Source: Beijerinckiaceae bacterium (GTDB lineage Bacteria; Pseudomonadota; Alphaproteobacteria; Rhizobiales; Beijerinckiaceae). From it: a stretch of 64,000 nt of DNA. The notes beneath the pieces are model-generated. The model was given only the letters and a program-made list of their open reading frames with translations, was not told the origin of the DNA and did not search any database. This document shows, one piece after another, positions 33,645-41,510 of this stretch; position 1 is the stretch's first letter; each line of letters opens with the position of its first letter. The stretch spans positions 1 through 64,000 of the forward strand of contig JAIETL010000038.1 of NCBI GenBank assembly GCA_019745195.1, written 5' to 3'. Made by a program: the position numbers and the translations under genes.

Positions 33645-35326
33645 TCATCCGCTCCAGCTTCGTCGGCGACGATCCGGACCGGGTCCGGCACCTTCTCGAC
33701 GCCGAGAATAACGAGCGCGTCGTGGACCGGACCGATCTGGACCGGGGCTGCCCGGCCGATCTCGATCGGGCGTTGCAGATGTTCTCCGCGCTGAGCGCGT
33801 CGAACGTGCGGGCGAGGATCACGGTCGCGCACATCAAATGCTCGCCGTTCCTGGCGCTCGACGAGGTGGGGTTGCTCAGGATGATCGAGGTCGTCGAGCG
33901 CGAGCACGGGATCCCGGCCGATCAGCCGCGAAAAGTGATCGTCCACAAGAAGGGCAGGCGCCCGTCCCATGTTCATCTGCTCTATGCGGCCGTGAATCCG
34001 GCGACCGGGCGGGTCCTGTCGTCGAAGCTGAACTTCCGGGCCGACGAACTGGCCTCGCGGATACTCGAGATCGAACTCGGAGAGAATATCGTTCCTGGAC
34101 CGCGTATCCGGAAGAACGAGGAGACCTTGGCCGAGCGAGGCGAGGCCACCATGGCCGTTGTCCTCTCCCACTATGAGCCTGTCCGCAACCGTAACCGGGA
34201 TAGCGAAAACGACCGGCAACAGGGCGCGCGGACGAAGATGTCGCCGGTGGAGTTCCGTCGTCGCCTGGCTACCGCACTGGCATCGGCCGGGCCATCCTCG
34301 TCCTTCCCTCGCGCTCTCACCCAGGGCGGCTTCGCGATCGCGCTGGGCGCCCGGCGGGACGTGCTGATGGTGGTTCATCTGAAAACCGGCGCGGCCTATT
34401 CGCTCGCGCGTTCGCTCAAGAAGATGGGGCGATCGGCGCCGGAGATCAGCGCGGACGATCTTGGGCTCCTGCGGGCGCGGGCCCGCCCTCTCGCCGAGGT
34501 TGTCCGCGAAGGGCTAGTCGCGTCCCATCGCCGCGCCGAGGCGCATGTCGATCGCGAAATCCGCCGCGGTTTGTTCGAGGCGGCGATCGATGGCGAGCTC
34601 GACCAGGCTTTCCCCGAGGCACGGCGCAAACGTGCGCAAGCGCAGCGTCGCGATGAGACGTTGTCCCTGAAGGCCCGGCGTGCGGCCATCCGGGCCGCGG
34701 ATCGTGAGGCGCTTCGTCTCCGTCAGCGCCGCATCGACCGCGCCTTCCGGGCTGCCCGCATCCTGCAGTCGCGCCGCCTGCGTAAAGCGGCCTTCATGCT
34801 GGCAGCGTCTGGAGCGCTCCTGGCTGGTGTGGGCTTTCCGCTCGCCATCGGCGCCGGATTCGTGACGACGGTAGTCATGAAGGGGCGGGCTTTTGCCTTG
34901 CGTGCCGAGGCGCGCGAGTTGGTCGCAATGCGGCGGAACAAGGCGGCCGCGAACGCCTCCCAGCTTCGCACTGCCGTGAAAACTCCGCGACCAGCCGCGT
35001 TCGACTTCAATTCCGTTCCTAAGGAACGGCGCGTTCTGGCTGGGATCGCACTTCGACACCTTCAACAAGGCTTTGAAACCGAGCTGACCGGAGCGGTCAG
35101 CCGAGCCCTTGGGGCGTACCTCATGGACGGACTTCGGAGCTTCGTGACGACTGCCTCCGACGCACAGAAGAATGTCGTGCTTTCGTGGGCGAAGGATACG
35201 TCGGCAAATATCTTTGCCGCCGCTGCGGCCCTGCGCCGCGCCGGAGAGACCAGTGCCGCGGAAGGGCTGGAGGTTCGAGCTCGCCGAAAGGCGGGAAGGA
35301 CCGCCGGAAAGGAGAGGGGGACCTAG
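33641..35326 (+). CDS. Relaxase, MobA/VirD2-like
   Basis: The GTG at 33641 overlaps the mobC stop, giving 561 residues. The N-terminal third is the relaxase domain. It has the strand VRARITVAHIKCSP, VEREHGIPADQPRKVIVHKK, the metal-binding histidine motif SHVHLLYAAVNPATGRVLSS, and LEIELGENIVPGPRIRKNEE. I cannot point to the usual catalytic tyrosine near the N-terminus, which is odd for MOBP/MOBQ relaxases. The middle is charged and helical. A membrane-like hairpin appears at about residues 380-410 (AAFMLAASGALLAGVGFPLA). The stop codon shares a CTAG with the stop of the convergent small HTH gene. With MobC it should nick oriT and pilot DNA through a transfer system supplied by another element. 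Confidence 0.78.
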   Translation: MIIRSSFVGDDPDRVRHLLDAENNERVVDRTDLDRGCPADLDRALQMFSALSASNVRARITVAHIKCSPFLALDEVGLLRMIEVVEREHGIPADQPRKVIVHKKGRRPSHVHLLYAAVNPATGRVLSSKLNFRADELASRILEIELGENIVPGPRIRKNEETLAERGEATMAVVLSHYEPVRNRNRDSENDRQQGARTKMSPVEFRRRLATALASAGPSSSFPRALTQGGFAIALGARRDVLMVVHLKTGAAYSLARSLKKMGRSAPEISADDLGLLRARARPLAEVVREGLVASHRRAEAHVDREIRRGLFEAAIDGELDQAFPEARRKRAQAQRRDETLSLKARRAAIRAADREALRLRQRRIDRAFRAARILQSRRLRKAAFMLAASGALLAGVGFPLAIGAGFVTTVVMKGRAFALRAEARELVAMRRNKAAANASQLRTAVKTPRPAAFDFNSVPKERRVLAGIALRHLQQGFETELTGAVSRALGAYLMDGLRSFVTTASDAQKNVVLSWAKDTSANIFAAAAALRRAGETSAAEGLEVRARRKAGRTAGKERGT

Positions 35327-35544
35327 TCGGGAGTCCGGCCGGTCCTCAGCCAGGCGATTACGCCGTCGCGAGGGTAGATGATCTTGCCGGTCGGCACCTT
35401 TTCGAAGGTAGGGGCGCAACCGCGCATGCGCCGCAGCGCCAGAGCTCCCTTGCTCATCTCGAGCGCCTGCGCGACCTGAGCGGGGCTCAGGTAAGCAGGG
35501 CATTTCTGCAACCGCGAGATCAGGGTTTCGGCATAGGACGACAT
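35323..35544 (-). CDS. Small helix-turn-helix DNA-binding protein (AlpA/excisionase-like)
   Basis: The ATG at 35544 has GGAG 7 bases upstream and gives 73 residues (MSSYAETLISRLQKC). The segment YLSPAQVAQALEMSKGALALRR is a winged-helix turn as in MerR/AlpA excisionase-type proteins, followed by the wing region VPTGKIIYPRDGVIAWLR. Such proteins control mobile-element genes or act as recombination directionality factors. A longer open frame extends upstream to 35706 but lacks a ribosome site. The stop overlaps the convergent relaxase stop at a CTAG. Confidence 0.7.
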   Translation of the reverse strand: MSSYAETLISRLQKCPAYLSPAQVAQALEMSKGALALRRMRGCAPTFEKVPTGKIIYPRDGVIAWLRTGRTPD

Positions 35545-35804
35545 CAGCGGCTCCATCGCGAACACCCGGGCAATACCGGGGAAGAGTGATCGCGTTTGCC
35601 GGTCGGAAGCGCGGCAGGCCGATACGTCGCCTATAATCGACGAATAGCCGCGATTATCGACACCGCAAGCCCTTTCGAACGGCCGAAACGTGAAAATGTG
35701 GAACACTCGTGCGAAATTCCGCGATTCCGAGGCTGCTTTGGTTGCGATCTGGCCTTTCGGCCCTACGATCGAGCTCGGAAGGATAACCGGCAGTTGGAGG
35801 CGCC

Positions 35805-36170
35805 ATGGACGATCAGTTGATCAGGCTCGACAAAGCCTCGCTCAAGCAGATGAAGTGCGATGCCCGCGCCGTCTTCCCAGGGGTGCGTCATGCCCAGGCT
35901 CTCGAAGCGATGGCGCGTGGCCTGGGGGCAAGCAACTTCAACGAACTGCGCGATTATGCGCGTGACTACGGTGCAATCCTCTGGGACGGGGGTGAGCTGG
36001 AAGCCGCCATGTTCCTCGCAATGCGAGGCTCCTCCATGGAGCCCGGCAGCCTCGTCAGGCTCGTCGAAGGCCACGCGATCGACCACGAGGCTATCCCCGG
36101 TTTCGACGCTTGGATCCGTGGGGCGGCCGGCGCCTCCGGCGCGAACCGTCCAGACGTGACAAAGGCATAG
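35805..36170 (+). CDS. Hypothetical protein of the island
   Basis: A 121-residue protein with a good ribosome site (TTGGAGG) before the ATG. The N-terminal part is helical (LDKASLKQMKCDARAVFPG, then HAQALEAMARGLGASNFNEL). That pattern resembles the glyoxalase-related or DUF-type N-terminal helices found in many plasmid proteins, where short proteins begin SxxxLKxxAKxLxxxxxxxH.EALExxAxxLG. No enzymatic motif is seen. It converges with the VapBC-like operon. The function is unknown. Confidence 0.6.
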   Translation: MDDQLIRLDKASLKQMKCDARAVFPGVRHAQALEAMARGLGASNFNELRDYARDYGAILWDGGELEAAMFLAMRGSSMEPGSLVRLVEGHAIDHEAIPGFDAWIRGAAGASGANRPDVTKA

Positions 36171-36254
36171 GTGCGGCGGCATCCGACCGCCTCGGCGACA
36201 AAGCTGCCTCGGCGACAGCCCGGGCATTCCTGTGGTCGATCGGCTGTCGGGCCG

Positions 36255-36686
36255 TCAGACCCGCTGAACCTGCGGTTCCGCTACGAATGGGTCGAGCACA
36301 TCGACATCACAGCCCCGGACGTCATCGACATTGCGCGTGACGAGGACAAAGCCATGGACGCGGGCGGTTGCGGCAAGGGCGCGGTCGCGCTGGTTCTTGT
36401 CCTTCGCGTCGAGCAGCCTGGCCCACTCGGCGGCAACGGGACCGTCGATCGGAACGACGCAGGATCCATACGCCGCTTCCAGGACCTGGATGCCCTTGAG
36501 GATGGCGGCGGCGCGTTTCGGGTCAGTACGGCTGAGGCGCTCAGCGCCGCGACGCTTCTCGAAGAAGGTCATGGCGCTGATTCGCAGATCATCCGTCGAC
36601 ACCGTCGCATACCAGGCGAGGACCCGCGCGTGTCCCTTCGGATGCAGCTCGCGTAGCACGTGTTCGTCGAGCAGGTAGATCGTCAC
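36255..36686 (-). CDS. VapC-like PIN-domain toxin
   Basis: A 143-residue PIN-domain protein. The first acidic residue is in IYLLDEHVLREL, the glutamate in ISAMTFFEKRRGAERL, and the later acidic residues are in QRDRALAATARVHGFVLVTRNVDDV. This is the quartet layout of VapC ribonucleases. The GTG start overlaps the stop of the upstream gene (GTGA), the usual arrangement of antitoxin followed by toxin. VapC toxins cleave tRNA or rRNA. Confidence 0.85.
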   Translation of the reverse strand: MTIYLLDEHVLRELHPKGHARVLAWYATVSTDDLRISAMTFFEKRRGAERLSRTDPKRAAAILKGIQVLEAAYGSCVVPIDGPVAAEWARLLDAKDKNQRDRALAATARVHGFVLVTRNVDDVRGCDVDVLDPFVAEPQVQRV

Positions 36687-37318
36687 GGAATTGGCTGCGG
36701 CGCCAACGGCTCGGAATCCATTTCCAGGTCCCAGATGCCGGTGGCGGCAAGGTCACTCAGCATCCGCTTCAGGCTCCGTGCCGGCAGTGGCCGGCCAGGC
36801 TTCGGATAGACCTTGGCGTATTCCACGGCAGCCTCGACCTGGGCCGGCGTCAGACCGGGATAATCCTCGATGATCTCGGCGACCGACTGGCCGGCGGTGA
36901 GGGCAGCCACCGCGTGGACCGGCGCAGTCGTGCCGCGCAGGACCGGATCGCCACCTTGTGCCTCGTCCACGAATGCCTTCACCTCATCGAGGCGCCGTAG
37001 GCGCTCGGCGATCTGCAGGTCGATCTCCGTCAGCCTGATCTCCATCACACCCAATTCCAGCCGGTGTGCCTGGGGAGGAAGGCGACGAACCGCTTCATAG
37101 ATCTTCTTGCGTGCGGCTGGTGTCAGATCCTTCGCGATCGCCCTCGCGACGGCGAGGAAGCGCAGCTCGGCGGGGCCGACCTTGCGCAGCTGGAGCTTGC
37201 CGCGGCGCTGGAGCCTGGCTTTGATCACACCGCGGTCGACGGCGCGGTTGATCGCAGTGCTGGACTGTCCCACCACATAGCCGGCTTCGTTCAGCGTCAG
37301 GCTGACAGCTTTCTTCAC
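36683..37318 (-). CDS. VapB-like antitoxin with HTH and DUF433-type C-terminal domain
   Basis: A 211-residue protein with a GTG start preceded by CGGAGG. The N-terminus looks like a helix-turn-helix (LTLNEAGYVVGQSSTAINRA, VDRGVIKARL). The C-terminal region PVHAVAALTAGQSVAEIIED followed by YPGLTPAQVEAAVEYAKVYP matches the DUF433 domain, often an antitoxin partner of PIN toxins. Longer than the usual 70-90-residue DUF433 antitoxins, it appears to be a fusion with a MerR-like DNA-binding part. It probably represses its own promoter through the inverted repeat upstream. Confidence 0.8.
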   Translation of the reverse strand: MKKAVSLTLNEAGYVVGQSSTAINRAVDRGVIKARLQRRGKLQLRKVGPAELRFLAVARAIAKDLTPAARKKIYEAVRRLPPQAHRLELGVMEIRLTEIDLQIAERLRRLDEVKAFVDEAQGGDPVLRGTTAPVHAVAALTAGQSVAEIIEDYPGLTPAQVEAAVEYAKVYPKPGRPLPARSLKRMLSDLAATGIWDLEMDSEPLAPQPIP

Positions 37319-37344
37319 CTTCGCCTCCGTTAGAAACTCATCTC

Positions 37345-37384
37345 AAGATAGGGAATAGTTTGTCAGGTATCAACCGCCTGACAA
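37345..37384 (-). promoter_or_regulatory. Promoter and operator of the VapBC-like operon
   Basis: Reading the minus strand, TTGATA (37373-37368), a 17-bp spacer and TATCTT (37350-37345) form a good sigma-70-like promoter. A perfect inverted repeat TTGTCAGG-N9-CCTGACAA (37360-37367 with 37377-37384) overlaps the -35 region, as expected for autorepression by the antitoxin. Confidence 0.65.
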
Positions 37385-37493
37385 TCGCGGTCCTGCGAGC
37401 CGACCAAGAAAATAGGGAGGCAGAACCCGATGCCCCACGACGCCGGGGCACTCGGGTTTCCTGGAATCGTCTGTTTCGCCTGATCGGATTGAG

Positions 37494-37958
37494 ATGAAGC
37501 CCCCGGAGAAGAATGTGCCTGTCCTCGCATGGCATGACGCCAAAGAAGCCGCCCTCGGGCGCCTCGCCACCGCAGCCGGCCCCATCGACGTCATCGTGAT
37601 GGATGTTGAGGTGCTGACCATGCTGGTGGGCGCCGACCTCATGTCCAACCCCTCGCCGGCCTCAGCGATCAGATCCGGATCGTGATCTCCGACGCGGTCT
37701 GGTCGGCTCTCGCGGCGGCAGGTTCGGAATCGACAGCCGGCGGGCTGGTCGATGTCAGCCACGAACTGTTTCCGCAGCTCACACTGGCCCCGACTTTCAT
37801 GGACATGCGGCAGCGTTGGCTCGTTGAAATGGGGGTCGACCAGCGGATCGCATGCGAAGGCATAACGCGCGCGGCGGCAGCTGGTCGTCGAGCATTATCA
37901 GAGTCACGGTCCGGATCGCGATATCATCCTTGTCCTCGGCGACGAGGCATTCGGCTAG
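37494..37958 (+). pseudogene. Frameshifted gene remnant, unknown function
   Basis: Three coding-like segments lie in different frames on the same strand. From 37494: AAGPIDVIVMDVEVLTMLVG. In the next frame: LAGLSDQIRIVISDAVWSAL continuing to LVDVSHELFPQLTLAP and MRQRWLVEMGVDQ. In a third frame, ending at the stop at 37956-37958: QLVVEHYQSHGPDRDIILVL. Joined, they would give a plausible protein of about 150 residues, so the gene has probably suffered two frameshifts. No family is recognised. An alternative view is two overlapping small genes joined by the GTGA at 37682. Confidence 0.45.
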
Positions 37959-38107
37959 ACTGTCCTCCTGCTCCCGGAGCACCTCTCCGCGCTCCCGGTC
38001 GGTGATCTCGCCGAATTCCTGTACGCGCGGCCCGGTCCCTGAGCCGTCGCCGCGCTATAGGAGAATCACAGGAGAGTTTGAATTGTGGAACCTCACGATG
38101 AGGAACC

Positions 38108-38153
38108 CCCGAGACCATGCTCTGACACTATAAGAGAGGGAGGCCGTCTCGGG
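38108..38153 (+). promoter_or_regulatory. Hairpin upstream of the array
   Basis: The perfect 8-bp arms CCCGAGAC (38108-38115) and GTCTCGGG (38146-38153) enclose a 30-base loop containing ACTATAAGAG. It lies 30 bases before the first gene of the 38-48 kb array and may be a leader structure or an operator. Confidence 0.4.
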
Positions 38154-38182
38154 AGCTGACACTCCGACGACGGATTCATCCG

Positions 38183-38638
38183 ATGACCGACAACACCACC
38201 ACGCCTCCGGGCCGCGACGCAGCGCGCCCGGATCATGACGACCTGACGCGCTACCAGCGCAGCTACCGGATGAGCACGGACCAGCCCACGAGGTTCTATC
38301 TCCTGTGGCAGGAGGCGATGGCGCATGCCTTGCTGCTGGAGCAGCAGGCGGAGCGGGTCTATCCGGAGCAGGCCGGTCTGACCGGATTGCAGCTGGCTGA
38401 GGGCGCGCGGGCGACCGCGCGCTTCTACGCCTTCATGCTGGCCGAGGCGCCGGCGCGCGACGAGGCGCATTTCGAGCAGAAGATCATGGTCTACGAGGCC
38501 ATGATCCTCGACGGGGACGAGATCCAACGGTCCCGCACGTCCTGGATGATCGAGGCTGCGATGCATCAGGACGCGCGCGAGCTCGGCATCAGCCTAATCA
38601 AGGTGCCGGTGGAGCCCGGCTCCCCGGGCCGGCACTGA
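38183..38638 (+). CDS. Short member of the tandem paralog family (C-terminal domain only)
   Basis: A 151-residue helical protein. I do not recognise a named family. However, its second half (AEGARATARFYAFMLAEAP, D..HFEQKIMVYEAMI, then SWMIEAAM) follows the same residue pattern as the C-terminal signature of the large array proteins further right (AEGARLMAYLAACQVMIWP, D.FSVKKQVVGLI, MQAAI). It therefore seems to be a mini version containing only that domain. The similarity is weak in absolute terms and should be tested by profile comparison. It lies 10 bases before the exonuclease gene, and the two are probably co-transcribed. Confidence 0.6.
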   Translation: MTDNTTTPPGRDAARPDHDDLTRYQRSYRMSTDQPTRFYLLWQEAMAHALLLEQQAERVYPEQAGLTGLQLAEGARATARFYAFMLAEAPARDEAHFEQKIMVYEAMILDGDEIQRSRTSWMIEAAMHQDARELGISLIKVPVEPGSPGRH

Positions 38639-38648
38639 GGGCGCGGCG

Positions 38649-40055
38649 ATGAGCTTCCTGTTCTACGATCTGGAAACATCGGGTCTGGCCCCGGCCTGGA
38701 ATGTGCCGCTGCAGGCGGCGTTCGTGACGACCGATGCCGATCTCTTGCCCTCGCGCGAGGCCGTGCTGCGGGCGCGGCTTCCCGCCCATGTGGTGCCAAG
38801 CCCGGACGCGCTCCGCGTCACCGGCTTCGATCCCGACAGGATCGAGGCGGCGCCGCTCTCGCAGCTCGAACTGATGCGGGCGATCGCCGGTATTATCGCG
38901 GAGGCGTCGCCCGCGACGATCCTCGGCTTCAATACCATGGCCTATGACGAGGAGGTCTTGCGCCATGGATTCTTCCAGACGCTGCAGCCGCCCTATGCGA
39001 CATCGATGCCGGGCTATCAGCGCGCCGACGTCCTGATCATGCTGCGCGCCGTCACGATGCTCGCGCCCGGCGTCGTCACCATCCCGGTGACTCCGGAGGG
39101 CAAGCCGACGCTGCGGCTGGGGCCGGTCTGCCGCGCCAACGGCATCGTCCTCGACGAGGCCGACGCGCATGACGCCCTGAACGACGTCCATGCCACCATC
39201 GCGCTGTTCGCGCTGCTGCGCGAGCGTGCTCCCGCGATCGTCGCGGCCATGATGGCCAATGCCCATAAGAGCGGCCCGGCCGGGCTGTTCGCTCGACCCG
39301 AGCCGCTCGGCCTCGGGCTCTTCAGGGGCATGATCCCGGCCGGCGGCATCATGCCGGTGCCGGGCAACGGCGCGTCCTGGGCGGTCGCCGATCTCTCGAT
39401 CGATCCGGGCTATCTCGACGCCACGCCGGAACAGCTCGGCGGACTCCTGTTCGCCAAAGGCGAGCGCCCGATCCGGCTGGTCAAGGCCAATGCCCAGCCG
39501 ACCCTGTTGCCCTGGGACATGGCGGCCCACGCTGCTCGCGGCGAGATACCGTCAGCGGCGCAGTGCCATGAGCGCCTGGCACGGATCCGCGGCCATGCCC
39601 GCTTCCGCGACAATCTCGCGGTCGCTCTCGCCGGCCGCTTCGCCGGCAAGGAGCCCAGCCCCTGGCCGGACGCCAACCTGTATAGCGGGGGCTTCATCAG
39701 CCGCGAGGACGCGATGACCTCGCGGCGCTGGCACGAGGTCGCCTGGGATCAGCGCGTTCGGCTCGGCCGCGACTGTCTCGGCGATGTCCGGCTCAGGGCC
39801 TTCGCCAACCGCTGGGCCTGGCTCGAGGCGCCCGAGGTTCTCTCGGCTGCCGAACGCGAGAAGGGTGCAGCCTGGCAGAGCCATCGCCTCGACACCGGGG
39901 AGGAGGTGCCGTGGCTGACGCGCCCGGCGGCGCTGCGGCGCATCGCCATGCTGCGGGCCGGGCTCAGCTCGGCCGAGCAGGACCAGCACCGCCAGCTCGA
40001 CGCGATCGAGCGCTGGCTCCAGGGGCGCGGCCAGGGACTGTCTCGGGCCGCGTAG
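38649..40055 (+). CDS. Exodeoxyribonuclease I-like 3'-5' exonuclease (DEDDh)
   Basis: A 468-residue protein. The N-terminal domain has the three Exo motifs of the DEDDh family: LFYDLETSGL (Exo I, D-x-E), LGFNTMAYDEEVLR (Exo II), and HDALNDVHATIALF (Exo III, H-x4-D). The order, length and the extended C-terminal SH3-like and helical region match bacterial exonuclease I (SbcB), which degrades single-stranded DNA from the 3' end. Chromosomal sbcB is rare in alphaproteobacteria, so an island-borne copy is notable. It follows the mini paralog by 10 bases and ends at an intrinsic terminator. It could protect or process the element's single-stranded DNA, or serve a defence role. Confidence 0.82.
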   Translation: MSFLFYDLETSGLAPAWNVPLQAAFVTTDADLLPSREAVLRARLPAHVVPSPDALRVTGFDPDRIEAAPLSQLELMRAIAGIIAEASPATILGFNTMAYDEEVLRHGFFQTLQPPYATSMPGYQRADVLIMLRAVTMLAPGVVTIPVTPEGKPTLRLGPVCRANGIVLDEADAHDALNDVHATIALFALLRERAPAIVAAMMANAHKSGPAGLFARPEPLGLGLFRGMIPAGGIMPVPGNGASWAVADLSIDPGYLDATPEQLGGLLFAKGERPIRLVKANAQPTLLPWDMAAHAARGEIPSAAQCHERLARIRGHARFRDNLAVALAGRFAGKEPSPWPDANLYSGGFISREDAMTSRRWHEVAWDQRVRLGRDCLGDVRLRAFANRWAWLEAPEVLSAAEREKGAAWQSHRLDTGEEVPWLTRPAALRRIAMLRAGLSSAEQDQHRQLDAIERWLQGRGQGLSRAA

Positions 40056-40071
40056 GGCATCCGAACGAAAG

Positions 40072-40098
40072 ACCCCGCCGGGACGAACCCGGCGGGGT
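40072..40098 (+). terminator. Terminator-like hairpin after the exonuclease gene
   Basis: A perfect 11-bp stem ACCCCGCCGGG (40072-40082) with loop ACGAA and its complement to 40098. No long T tract follows. A 13-codon open frame (40159-40200, MKGQLAQIVGSRA) lies just downstream. Confidence 0.6.
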
Positions 40099-40202
40099 GG
40101 AGTCTGGGAGGAAACGCCCAAAGGGCATGGTCATATATTGCGCCGCAACATCGGTGAGATGAAGGGCCAGCTTGCTCAAATCGTTGGCAGCCGAGCCTGA
40201 AT

Positions 40203-40289
40203 AAAGGGCTCCCGCACGGGGCCCTTTCTCGATTCCGGGGAACGGCAGCCGGGATGGCTGTAACCCCGATGAGAAAATGCCCGAGATGA
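40203..40289 (+). promoter_or_regulatory. Intercistronic module 1 (no gene behind it)
   Basis: The hairpin AAAGGGCTCC...GGGCCCTTT (40203-40227) is followed by CGATTCC and then a nested structure. Outer GGGG (40237-40240) pairs with CCCC (40264-40267). Inner AGCC pairs with GGCT. The loop carries the ATG at 40254. That ATG opens an 11-codon leader, MAVTPMRKCPR, whose TGA (40287-40289) overlaps another ATG (40286) exactly where the other modules have their gene start. No large gene follows: the next module begins 8 bases later. It looks like a unit that has lost its gene. Confidence 0.6.
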
Positions 40290-40294
40290 TCAAG

Positions 40295-40387
40295 AGGCGC
40301 TCTTCACGGAGCGCCTTTTCGATTCCGGGACCGGAGGGGAAGCGCGGCCAGATGGTCGTAACCCCAACTGAAAGTTCCAGGACATGA
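40295..40387 (+). promoter_or_regulatory. Intercistronic module 2 (before first large paralog)
   Basis: The terminator-like hairpin GGCGCTC-N6-GAGCGCC plus TTTT (40296-40319) is followed by CGATTCC and then a nested structure. GGGG (40336-40339) pairs with CCCC (40362-40365), and GGCC with GGTC around the loop AGAT. The start codon ATG (40352) spans the loop edge and opens the leader MVVTPTESSRT, whose stop overlaps the gene's ATG (ATGA at 40384). Only about 16 bases separate hairpin and nested structure, which leaves no room for a promoter. Confidence 0.65.
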
Positions 40388-41385
40388 CCGACAAGAACCA
40401 GGACGAAGGACGCTCGCTCGCCCCGCGTTCCAACCGGACGGTGGATGAGCAGACCGGCAACGCGCTGCGCGACCCGATCGCGATGGCGACGGAGATCGCG
40501 GGCAGCGACGATCCCAGCGTCGCCGAGCTCACGGCGTTCAGGCGCCAGCCGCTCGATCTCAAGAATGCCGCGCGGAATGCCAAGAATCTGGACAGTGAAG
40601 AGTTCAGGGTCTGGCTGGCGCGGGAGTCGGGCGATGATCTCTACGAAGCCGTGTGCGGCGGGCTCGAGATCATGAGCCTCAGCTTCGTCGCGCTCGTCGC
40701 GCTCTGGCCGGCCGACGATCTCGACCAGGCTGAGGCGAAGCTCGCCCTCGCGGAAAAGACCGGCGCGCTCTTCCACAAGCGCGAAGCGGACTTCGACAGT
40801 CAGATCGACCCGCAGCATGCACGCCGGATCCGCTGGAAGCGCGGCGCCTTCGCCGTGCCCGAGCTGATGTTGCCCCCGGCGCCGGCGGCGCCGAAGGCCG
40901 ACGATCGCGGGCTGGCGAGCTGGCCGCTCGAACGCTTCGACCTCGTCGAGCACCTGCCGAAGCGCGGCGGACCGCCCGCCTTCGCCGATCGCCAGATCGT
41001 GGAATGGGCCGGCTTCGCCAGGGCCGCCCCCAACCTCGAGCATCTGCTGCTGCGGGCGCGCCGGATGTTCGAGACCTGCGACCGGCTGCTCACGCTCGCC
41101 GAGCGCGGGCCCGGCAACGCCAGCGAACTCATGACCGCCGCCGAGGGCGCGCGTCTCATGGCCTATCTCGCCGCCTGCCAGGTGATGATCTGGCCCGTTC
41201 ACAACCGGGACGCGTTCTCGGTCAAGAAGCAGGTTGTCGGGCTGATCAACAGGCGCGGCGAGGCCGGCGATCCGCCTTCCATGCAAGCGGCGATCCGGCA
41301 CGTCACGGCCGAGGCGGCGTGGATCAAGACGCTGCCGGTCGGCGCCCGTGACCGGCTTAACTTCGACTGGAACGAGCTGGTCTGA
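40384..41385 (+). CDS. Array protein 1, uncharacterised helical paralog
   Basis: A 333-residue soluble protein with no recognised family. The N-terminal 45 residues are polar. Then follows DDPSVAELTAFRR, shared with array protein 3 (DDPSVSELIAFRR). A middle block carries RIRWKRGAFAV, PPAPAAPKADDRGLASWPL and ERFDLVEH. The C-terminal signature is AEGARLMAYLAACQVMIWP, D.FSVKKQVVGLINRRG and PPSMQAAIRHVTAEAAW. The whole is alpha-helical, with no signal peptide or catalytic motif. It begins at an ATGA overlap with the leader peptide of module 2. Protein 3 is its closest relative in the array. The family may be a scaffold or adaptor set working with the AAA+ ATPase at the end of the array. Confidence 0.75.
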   Translation: MTDKNQDEGRSLAPRSNRTVDEQTGNALRDPIAMATEIAGSDDPSVAELTAFRRQPLDLKNAARNAKNLDSEEFRVWLARESGDDLYEAVCGGLEIMSLSFVALVALWPADDLDQAEAKLALAEKTGALFHKREADFDSQIDPQHARRIRWKRGAFAVPELMLPPAPAAPKADDRGLASWPLERFDLVEHLPKRGGPPAFADRQIVEWAGFARAAPNLEHLLLRARRMFETCDRLLTLAERGPGNASELMTAAEGARLMAYLAACQVMIWPVHNRDAFSVKKQVVGLINRRGEAGDPPSMQAAIRHVTAEAAWIKTLPVGARDRLNFDWNELV

Positions 41386-41412
41386 CGGCTGGCCGAACAG
41401 CAAAGGGATAGG

Positions 41413-41510
41413 GAGGCGTCCGCCAACGGGCGCCTCTTACGATTCTCCAGACCGAGGGAACGCGCGGCTACGTGGCCGTAACCCCCAAGGAAACTGGGAC
41501 GACTGACATG
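41413..41510 (+). promoter_or_regulatory. Intercistronic module 3
   Basis: A ten-bp stem GAGGCGTCCG/CGGGCGCCTC with loop CCAA (41413-41436) is followed by CGATTC. A nested structure follows, in which GGG (41456-41458) pairs with the CCCCC run (41482-41486) and GGCT with GGCC around loop ACGT. The leader start is GTG (41472). Its codons (MAVTPKETGTTD) run in frame into the next gene instead of ending at a stop. Confidence 0.65.

Noticed and set aside
40230..40290. Hammerhead-type ribozyme in module 1 (GATGAGAAA looked suggestive)
   Set aside because: The conserved core and the three-stem arrangement cannot be completed, and the other modules do not keep the bases.
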